This document shows, piece by piece, positions 1-7,300 of a stretch of DNA of 7,762 bases. Under the pieces are notes generated by a model that ran no database searches, was not told the DNA's origin, and was given only the letters and a program-made list of their open reading frames with translations. The position numbers and the translations under genes are program-made. The stretch comes from JARYLZ01 sp964388275. GTDB lineage: Bacteria; Bacteroidota; Ignavibacteria; SZUA-365. How positions within the stretch are numbered: the stretch's first letter is position 1; each line of letters opens with the position of its first letter. The stretch spans positions 1 through 7,762 of the forward strand of contig CAYLZD010000083.1 of NCBI GenBank assembly GCA_964388275.1, given 5' to 3'.

Positions 1-209
1 TCCAGGAGATCGTATATTATCCCGTCCGACGGGTGATATATGGCGATGCTGGCCGAAAGTTGTATTCATTCCATCCCGCGACTCGGGTGATAAAACTGTG
101 TCTGTCGACTTCCTGGGACATGGATTCCGACTATATTCTCGATCCCGTCAGCCCGTGTATTTTTTTCGTTGGGAGCGGCAAGGTTTACAAGCTCATGTTG
201 CCCGAGTAA
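1..209 (+). CDS. C-terminal fragment of a beta-propeller-like protein (5' end outside window)
   Basis: The frame with codons starting at base 3 is open from the window edge to a TAA stop at 207-209, giving 68 residues. No start codon is needed because the gene begins outside the window. The peptide alternates short hydrophobic strands with turns: RVIYGDAGRKLYSF, then DYILDPVSPCIFFVGSGKVYKL. This looks like the last blades of a WD40/PQQ/Kelch-like beta-propeller, in which 'x-gkvYkl' strands are common. The fragment ends on LMLPE with no sorting domain. The S8 protease gene begins 29 bases downstream on the same strand, so the two may be cotranscribed. The longer overlapping frame starting at 98 has a less protein-like composition here and only becomes the real frame at 239. 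The function and the exact propeller family cannot be told from this fragment. Confidence 0.6.
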   Translation, partial: QEIVYYPVRRVIYGDAGRKLYSFHPATRVIKLCLSTSWDMDSDYILDPVSPCIFFVGSGKVYKLMLPE

Positions 210-238
210 GTATACATCAATCTTCAAATCGTGAGAAT

Positions 239-2345
239 ATGACAATGATACGAGCGCTTGCTTTCTGCATTCTGGCATTTGGAACATTTATCCCGTTTCA
301 ATACACTCTTGCGCAGCAGATTCATACGATAAAAGGAAAAGATTATCACTTTTCAGGCAGGGATATTTTCCTTCGCTCGCACGGCGTAAAATGCAGCCCG
401 AGTCAATCCTCGGTACATTGTCATACGAATCAGGGACGACAAATACTTACCGGACAGTATCTTAACGGCGCTGACAAGCAAAAAAGAAGTCAGATTCGAT
501 GGCATTATTGCAGGGACATTTCCGGTATTCGAGTTGACAGACGAAAGCAAACTCCTTGAAACAGCTCGTGAATTTGAAATCCATCCTCTTGTCGACGATG
601 TTATGCTGGATATTTTCTTTAAACTCTTCAATGACGGGCCTGATGATCCGCTCAGGTACGCCCAATGGCACCTGAATCGAATATTTCTACCAGATGCGTG
701 GAACATCTGCACAGGTGATACCAATATAATCGTTGCGGTGATTGATACTGATGTTGAATACAACCATCCGGATCTTATAGACAACAAGTACTCATTTATT
801 GAATACGATTGTGTGGATGATGACTATGATCCTGATACGACCGATCATCAGGCACATGCGACAGCCGTAGCCGGCATAATAGGAGCAAGGACGTTCAACT
901 TGGCGGGTGTATGCGGTGTAGCTGGAGGGTGGAGCAATTGTACGGGAGTACGCTTGATGTATTTCAGGACTGCGAGATCGGATTCCGGTATATCCGCATC
1001 AAGAGCTGCGAAAGCAATTGATACGGCAGTTGCATACGGAGCAAGGATAATAAATATGAGCTTCGGAGCTCAGGCACTAATGGATGTGGATCCCTGGATA
1101 TATGTTAAAGCCGCGATCGACAGCGCTGTCAACCGTCATAATGTTGTATGCATTGCATCCGCTGGGAATTATACATTGAATTCGTCTGATTCCTCAGTAA
1201 GAGAGCCGGCATCGCTTCCGGAAGTCATTGCAGTCGGTGCGACGGATACAAATGACATCAGAAAATTCAAACAAGATAGCTTCGATTGGGGCAGTTGTTA
1301 CGGCCCCGAGTTGGACATAGTCGCACCAGGCGTAAATATTGTAACCACAGATGAAAGCGGTGATTCATGCGGATATCACTGCACATTCGAATATACGTTA
1401 CCGACCAGACAGGATCCGGTAGCATACTTCGACGGCACATCCGCTTCGGCGCCCATGGTTTCAGGCGTATGCGCACTGATGCTCTCGCTCAACAACAATC
1501 TTACGCCGTATCAGGTCAGGAAAACGCTGCACCTGAGCGCGGATAAGGTGCCGGCGATGGGTGGTTCAGAATTTTCAACGGAATACGGTTACGGCCGCCT
1601 CAACGCGTACAAGGCGGTGCGCAACATCTATGTCCCGACAGTGCATAGTGTTATCGACAGCGGTTTCGCGGTAATAAGGCAGGGACAGGCCATCGTCCTC
1701 GAAGCGCAATCGGGAAAGCACATCCTCGTTGCGCCGGCAATGCTCCCTGCAAATACGGTACTGGAAATACACCCCGGCGATACGCTTCTCGTGCGCGACA
1801 CACTTCTCGTGGACAGCACCGCCGTTGTGTGGATGTTCTCGGACAGCACGGGACAGGCGGTGATCGCATTCGAGGAAGCAGGATTGGCCGCTTTCAGCTC
1901 TCCCCCGTCGCTGCGGGGAGACGGCTCGATCTCGGCGGCCAATATGCGATGGACCGGAAATTTCCAGGTTGCCGAAGCGGACACTTTCAGGATGAAGAAC
2001 GGAGGCCTGCTCGATTTCACGTCCGATTCGAGCGCAATTCATATCAACGGCGCCCTTGAGTTCGGCGATGGTGAGTTCGTTTTCGCGGACAATCTCGGCG
2101 ATATTATCATCAGCCAGCGCGAGCACGCGCGCTTCGAAGTCTTGTCCGGCACGACGCTGGATAACCTGCCGGACATCACCGGATACATGCCGTCGAACAT
2201 AATATCGAACTGCGAATACGCCTCGCCCTGCTACTGGCTGTTCCGCGACAGGGCGCGCCTTGACGCATACAGATTTCTGGAAGCGCGAAACACCACCTTA
2301 AGCGGTTCGCAGTCAGGAAGCTGGCGCGATAATATCATTTGCTGA
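239..2345 (+). CDS. Subtilisin-like (S8) serine protease precursor, split by a 1-base frameshift
   Basis: Predicted exported endopeptidase. The ATG at 239 opens a signal peptide (Arg, hydrophobic stretch ALAFCILAFGTFIPF, likely cleavage after TLA), then a propeptide start (KDYHFSGRDIFLRS). That frame runs to a TGA at 557-559. The rest lies one frame over, open from 390 to the TGA at 2343-2345. Dropping one A from 388-391 joins them into about 701 residues. In joined numbering the propeptide is about 30-130 and the S8 domain about 140-445. It shows catalytic Asp169 (VAVIDTDV), His206 (QAHATAVAG), oxyanion Asn310 (SAGN) and Ser401 (DGTSASAP). The His motif reads A-H-A-T rather than the usual G-H-G-T. 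About 250 strand-rich residues follow, ending abruptly at SGSWRDNIIC with no T9SS domain. A TTG at 534 is a possible start for the second frame, but it lies inside the propeptide and would give an unexported protein. S8 membership is very likely. Whether the gene is functional is open. Confidence 0.88.
386..392 (+). other. Frameshift site in the S8 protease propeptide
   Basis: At GTAAAAT the reading moves from the signal-peptide frame to the protease frame. With four A's, the codons are GTA AAA TGC and the frame ends at 557-559. With three A's, they are GTA AAT GCA GCC, giving HGVNAARVNPRYIVIRI, a smooth propeptide strand. The upstream frame is convincing before this point and the downstream frame after it. 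The protease frame has a TAA at 387-389, so it cannot extend further upstream by itself. This may be a true indel or an assembly error. Confidence 0.75.
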
Positions 2346-2365
2346 CACCGGACTGAGTCCGTTGT
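2345..2365. terminator. Hairpin between convergent genes, possible bidirectional terminator
   Basis: The sequence ACACCGGACTGAGTCCGTTGT folds as ACA-C-CGGAC, loop TGA, GTCCG-T-TGT. That is a stem of eight pairs with one C/T mismatch. It begins on the last base of the S8 stop codon and lies in the 68-base gap between the two convergent stops, where a terminator is expected. There is no clear T run on either side, so a classical intrinsic terminator is uncertain. Confidence 0.35.
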
Positions 2366-2413
2366 GTAAGACAATCCGTGACGGGATTCGGGCGATTCGA
2401 TTATGATGGATCT

Positions 2414-4330
2414 TCACTCAAGCTTCACCACGGGCGCGATCTTCCTCGAAGCCCCGGCCTCAACGATGCAGTAGTACACGCCCGGCGGCGACTCGGGAAG
2501 CCGGAAATGCATGCTACGCGCCCTGCTCCCGGCGTTCCCGTCCCGGCGCTCCTCGATAGTGCGCCCGAGAGCATCGCAGATGCGCAGTACAACGTTACCT
2601 CGCGCCCCGGCCTTGTAAGTGATGCTGAATCCTCCCTCGCGGAAGGGTTGCGGCGAGCATGCAAGTATTTCGATATCAACATTCTTGGGCGATGGAGTAA
2701 TGGTGATACCCGTCAACAAGTCATTTATATCGAGTATTGTTATGAATGCATCGTTGTCCCCGGCATTCTTTGTCTGAAATGCGTCCGGCGTGACCGGAAA
2801 GTCGCCTGAAGTGGTAAAACCGGTGAAAACGAGTTCGTTCCGGGAGTTTATAACCATAGAGAATGCACAATCCCAATCGTTCCCACCGATATAAGTGCTG
2901 TATTGATATTCCGAGCCTTGGTTATTTAATATCGTAATTACAACATCCATGTACCCGTATTTCGTTTTCCTCTCCGCGTTATGAGTTGCCGGATACGATG
3001 AGGATGTTGTAGACCCACAGACAATTATCAGACTATCGGCTATCATTAAATCCTCTATCTCATCTTCCGCTTCACCTCCGATATACGAACAGAATACGGC
3101 ACGAAATGCGGCGGTATCGAGTCTCATAAGCCATGAATCCACGCTCTCGTTCGGACCGTTCGGTTCGCATTTCCGTGGCTGAACGACTCCTTCGGTTGCG
3201 GGTAAATCCCTCGAGGTGGTCCATCCCGTCAAGTAGAGATCGCCGGCCGAGAATCTGAGCCGTTCTATGGAGTCCTGACCGCCGCCGCCGAAATACGAGC
3301 AGTATGCGACGCGCTGCAGAGTTGAGTCGAATATCACGATCAAGCCGTCCTCTCCGCCGCGAGCGCTTTCCTGCAGGGCGCCGGCCGAGACCGGGATATT
3401 GCTCGAGCTTGTGAGTCCGCCGATCGCCACCCTGCCGTCCGGCAGAACCGTCACAGTATAGGCCTCGTCATGGCCGTTGCCGCCGAAAAACGTCCCGTAT
3501 TTCAAAATCCTGCCTGAGGAATCGATCGCCACCAGAAACATGTCGTCCTCTCCGCCTCCGTGCCATCGCTGCACCGCATCGGCGGTGCGGGGAAATGTCG
3601 AATAGGAATCCGTGTATCCGACGGCGTAAATCGTTCCGTCCGGCGCTACTGCAATATCCATCACTTCATCCGCACCGCGGCCGCCGATATACGTCGAGAA
3701 AAGTAACCTTGAACCGCTGCTGTCTATTTTTGCTATGAATCCGTCAACATCTCCTCCACCGTATCTACTCTGGTAGGACCCTTGTGATATTGGAAAGTCA
3801 TTGGAGGTAGTATAACCTGCGACAACAATGTGTCCATCTTGACTGCATGATGCACAGCGTATCATGTCCAGCGCTGATCCTCCAAAATAAATCGAGTATT
3901 CGTGTAATCGACCTGAGTATGAGAATTTGCATATGAAACCATCCTGAGGACCACGTATTGCATTTTGAATATCCTTTCTTAATTTATTTAAATCAGGGGT
4001 GTCTGTTCGTCCGAATATATATGCATTATTGACTTCATCGAGTAGTAAATTAATTGCACCTTCATTTCTTCTGCCGCCGAAATATGATGAATAAATAAGA
4101 CGAGACTGATGCGATGCATGCTTGGACTGCAAGAATACATTAGAATTGTTAATACTGAGCATCCTTTGTTCATAATGCCGGCCGGGATATTTCCTGCTGA
4201 AGACTTGATATAGTGAATCAGATGACATGACTGTTTGAATATCCGCAAGAAATATCAATAAAATGATTGCAAAAAGCGAAGTGTCCCTCTTTCCGGGTCG
4301 CAGGTAAGCTGCCGCGCCTGTTGTTTTCAT
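2414..4330 (-). CDS. Secreted SBBP-repeat (YFGG-type) beta-propeller protein with T9SS sorting domain
   Basis: Predicted exported protein of 638 residues. The N-terminus has a basic segment (RPGKRD) and a hydrophobic stretch (TSLFAIILLIFLADI), consistent with a signal peptide. Residues about 78-536 hold seven repeats of about 66 residues. Each opens with a Y-S-x-Y-F/I-G-G strand (YSSYFGG, YSIYFGG, FSTYIGG, YGTFFGG, YCSYFGG, FCSYIGG, YSTYIGG) and continues with patterns such as 'PDGTIYAVGYT' and 'FP.T..A.Q'. These are hallmarks of SBBP repeats, and seven copies would suit a seven-bladed propeller. Residues about 551-638 are a T9SS sorting domain. The ATG at 4330 is preferred: it follows the upstream stop by seven bases and has a GAGGTAGG ribosome site. 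A TTG at 4351 would add seven residues and overlap the upstream gene. No catalytic motif is visible, so a binding or structural surface role is inferred. Confidence 0.88.
   Translation of the reverse strand: MKTTGAAAYLRPGKRDTSLFAIILLIFLADIQTVMSSDSLYQVFSRKYPGRHYEQRMLSINNSNVFLQSKHASHQSRLIYSSYFGGRRNEGAINLLLDEVNNAYIFGRTDTPDLNKLRKDIQNAIRGPQDGFICKFSYSGRLHEYSIYFGGSALDMIRCASCSQDGHIVVAGYTTSNDFPISQGSYQSRYGGGDVDGFIAKIDSSGSRLLFSTYIGGRGADEVMDIAVAPDGTIYAVGYTDSYSTFPRTADAVQRWHGGGEDDMFLVAIDSSGRILKYGTFFGGNGHDEAYTVTVLPDGRVAIGGLTSSSNIPVSAGALQESARGGEDGLIVIFDSTLQRVAYCSYFGGGGQDSIERLRFSAGDLYLTGWTTSRDLPATEGVVQPRKCEPNGPNESVDSWLMRLDTAAFRAVFCSYIGGEAEDEIEDLMIADSLIIVCGSTTSSSYPATHNAERKTKYGYMDVVITILNNQGSEYQYSTYIGGNDWDCAFSMVINSRNELVFTGFTTSGDFPVTPDAFQTKNAGDNDAFITILDINDLLTGITITPSPKNVDIEILACSPQPFREGGFSITYKAGARGNVVLRICDALGRTIEERRDGNAGSRARSMHFRLPESPPGVYYCIVEAGASRKIAPVVKLE
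2417..2680 (-). other. T9SS C-terminal sorting domain of the SBBP protein
   Basis: This segment encodes about the last 88 residues. It contains the 'P-Q-P-F' turn after a beta strand (LACSPQPF), the strand 'NVVLRICDALGRTIEE' and the strand 'PPGVYYCIVEAG', ending VVKLE. The order SPxPF, then 'D..Gr.v', then 'pGvYy..v' is the usual pattern of the type A sorting domain that directs proteins through the T9SS to the cell surface. GC is about 63% here against about 43% in the 260 bases encoding the preceding repeat (hand counts). Confidence 0.8.
2723..4099 (-). repeat. Seven tandem SBBP-type repeats within the coding sequence
   Basis: Conserved Gly-Gly pairs fall at residues 85, 150, 216, 283, 348, 418 and 482 of the protein, a spacing of 64-70 residues (about 198 bases). 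At DNA level the repeated core reads as variants of 'ccgccgaaatacga' on the plus strand (near 3290, 3480, 3675 and 4075). The copies have diverged well beyond recent tandem duplication, and their GC content differs strongly from copy to copy. Confidence 0.82.
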
Positions 4331-4336
4331 GGCACA

Positions 4337-4344
4337 CCTACCTC
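4337..4344 (-). promoter_or_regulatory. Ribosome binding site of the SBBP gene, overlapping the upstream stop
   Basis: The minus strand reads GAGGTAGG and then, six bases later, the ATG at 4330. The TAG stop of the metalloprotease gene sits inside this motif. This supports ATG 4330 over the TTG at 4351 and suggests translational coupling of the two genes. Confidence 0.5.
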
Positions 4345-7300
4345 GACACAACGAATTTGCCGGATCCGATTGCGGCTGATGATTTTATCGAAAAATAGTA
4401 TACTCCGCTCCTGAAATTTGTCGTATTGAGCTGCACATGACCGGCGCCCGAAGCTGAATGGCAGGAGTTATGATCATGAACCCTCCTGCCCAGAGCATCG
4501 AATATTTCAAGTGTGAAATCATTGCCACGCAGCCCGCGGATATTTATTGTTATTTGGTTGTTTGAGGGCTGCGGATAGATCTGTATAGACAATGGCGCCG
4601 GCGATCCGTCCCTGATCGCAGATGCAGCCCGGCGTTTCCCTGCCGACTCGTCTGAAAGAATGTTAATAATCGAGCTCAGACGACGAGACGGCTCCTCGAT
4701 TGCGCCGCCGTACACATCGATGCACAAATAAGTCTTCGCCTCCGGATAATATGACGGGGGCAGTTCGAAGCCGAGCGCAATCGTCGTGTCGTTGCATACC
4801 GGAAGCACAAGGTACTCGCCGCTCGAACCGATTTCCTGCGCGGTTGCGGAGTCGATAATGATACCTCTGATGTGTATAGTGTCTCTTGTGGTAAAGATTG
4901 GTGACTGGCGGTAGTTCAGCTCCCAGTTCACGACGTCGCTGCTTCTGAAAATGAACGGGAACGTGCGGGTTATGTCCCTGATCCCGGCCCCGCCCGGGGA
5001 TCCGTCGTATCCTCCGAGCGGCGGGCCAATGACCTGAACGTCGAATTGCGTAAGTATGGAATCGGTAACAACCGGAGTGTGGAGCACAAATGAGGACATG
5101 ATCCTCCTGCTCGCTTCATCTGCGATGTAGTACTCGTATTCTGCATATTCCTGCAGGTTCGGATCCCAGCGGTAGCGGGCTGCGCCGTTGGATCGCAAAT
5201 GATAAGGCGCGGTGTTCCCCTTGACGATTACGAAAGATACGCCGTCGTCGAGCAGCGCTAACTGCGGGCTTCTGGTTATGAAGGACGAAAAGCCCGGCAT
5301 TTCCATATCCTTCCCCCAACTGTAACCGGTGCCGCGGTGGCACAGCAGATTGCTCCTCAACCGGGCGCCTTCGCATGCCGAATCGTCGACACTCCACATA
5401 AGGAAAGCGCTCGGGTCGTTTCCCGGTTCACCCGGTTTTGGAATGATGGCCGGATCCGCGGAGGCCTCAAAACGATTGTATTTTCTGTTGAAAAATGTTT
5501 TAACGTTCAGATTCCACTGGTTTTCCTGTATGTTCCAGAGAAGATGGGCGGTTTTATGATGCGATTCAGACCACCCATCAATTTTCTCTGTCTTCGTCCC
5601 GATCCAGGCAAGTTGAATGAACTGGTCCGCGACGGCTACATGCGGGTGGCGCATGTTGCGCAGTGTGTCGATGCTGTAGTCGGACAGACGGTACAGATCT
5701 ATAGTGCTGCCGTATTTCTTTCGAATGAAAAGCACGGAACCCGTATCCGAAACCGCCTCCTGCCATACGAGAACGTCGTGATCGGCGCCCATCGTGAAGC
5801 TCGGACGAATGGAGATAGCCGAGGTTCCTGCGTATCCCTCCTGCGAGAGGGCATCATGAAGCCGTGCGTCTTCGGCGGCTTCCCGCTTCAACGTGTCCGG
5901 CCAGCTCACTCCGCCGTCACAGCTCACCCGCTCGATTATCCCGGAATCCGTCGAATAATATACTTTCACGGTATTCGTATAACGGGCGCCTATAACAGGC
6001 AATGGCCCTTCTCCGGAACAGGACACGGTATCCAGCGTATGAACGGTCCCGTAGAGCGTGGAAGTTCTTATCAGGTGTGTGCTGTCCGCCCTTTTTTCCT
6101 GCCAGACAATATGGAAACCGCTCCCTGACCACGTTATCGAAGGCGCCGAGGCGTCGTTGTCCGTCCCGGGCGCGAACAAAGAATCGTCCATCATGCTGAG
6201 TGAGCTGTTCAGCACGAACCTGCTCCACGTTGCGCCTCCGTCGCCGGATAAATACGTCACTATCAGACCCTTGCCGGATTCGCCGTTCAGCCGGGCCGCC
6301 GTGGCGAGGGCAAGCGTGTCGCCTGAAAAGGCGAGCTTGTTCTGATTGTTGCAGCATTGAGCATATGCGTTGTCCGTATACGGTTGTTTCAGGTCCAGAT
6401 AAAATGAATTACGCTCCTGCGTCGAATCGTAATCCTGGAATACGAGCATCACGGGACGGCCGGAGACCTCAGGCATGGGATTGAACGTGGAATCAGCTTT
6501 GACGGACGAGGGCTCGGCGCATACGATGCCGGGCTGCGTCCATACGGAAAGAACCTGGTCATCATCGAAAAAATCTTCGCTGGAGGTCAATTTCCATTTC
6601 TCGTATTTGACGTTGTTGTTCGCATTCGCTTCTATCAGAGTAAGACCTCCGCGGTGTGCGTTCTCGTCTACCAGGCGGTCGTCGAACTCCCAGACAAGAA
6701 AACCGCCCGTGGTAGGCGCCGTCTGCTCTCCGTTGCAGTTGCTGCCTACGTCGAGGTCGAAACCGTACGGGCGGCGATTCTCGATAATCAGATATCGGCC
6801 TTTTCGCAGGCTGTCGATTGAAAATCCATCCGTCAGCGGGACGATTGCCACCTTAGATCTTCCTCCCTGCCAGGATTTTTCTACGGCAGGAAGGAACACG
6901 TCCCCGTAGAAGTCACCGGAATAGACGTCGGCATCCACCCAGCCGAGCAGCAGCTTAGCCCACGGATCCAGATGCCACGGCCTTGTAGTTGTCATACAGC
7001 TTCCTTTCGACATTGGTGAAAATCCCATCCAACTACGACTGTAATCGGAACCCCAGTAGTAATCGGCGATAAAACGGCTGGGCCCCAAACTGATCGAATA
7101 CGCGTGGACATATTCATGTATCAAGGCGCTCAGGTGGTTGTTGAAATGACGAGAGGCGGGGGCGGGTGAATACGCCTCTTCGCAAAAAAGAACGATCGGT
7201 ATTCCCGTCGAATTCCCGGTGCATGTCACGTAAGTGCTGGAGCCGCGGATGCATTGACCCGCGTAGAAGACTATCAGAACATCGAGCGAATCGAAGCCGT

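Noticed and set aside
98..238. Start of the signal-peptide frame at GTG 98
   Set aside because: The stretch overlaps the more convincing end of the upstream propeller gene, and it would put 47 residues of poor composition before a good signal peptide starting at 239.
386..392. Programmed +1 frameshift in the S8 gene
   Set aside because: There is no stop codon or slow codon in the upstream frame at the shift point and no clear stimulating structure, and a secreted protease has no known need for such control. A simple indel in the A run is the plainer reading.
1575..2126. Antisense open frame of 183 codons opposite the S8 gene
   Set aside because: It lies wholly within a GC-rich coding region whose sense frame has domain support, and its sequence is rich in Arg, Cys and His with no motif. 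It is a shadow frame.
2723..4099. CRISPR-like or mobile direct repeats
   Set aside because: The periodicity of about 198 bases follows protein repeats in one open frame. The copies differ at many bases and have no spacer structure.
5337..6128. Antisense open frame of 263 codons opposite the metalloprotease
   Set aside because: Its length is explained by GC-rich coding DNA on the other strand. It has no signal, domain pattern or independent ribosome site.
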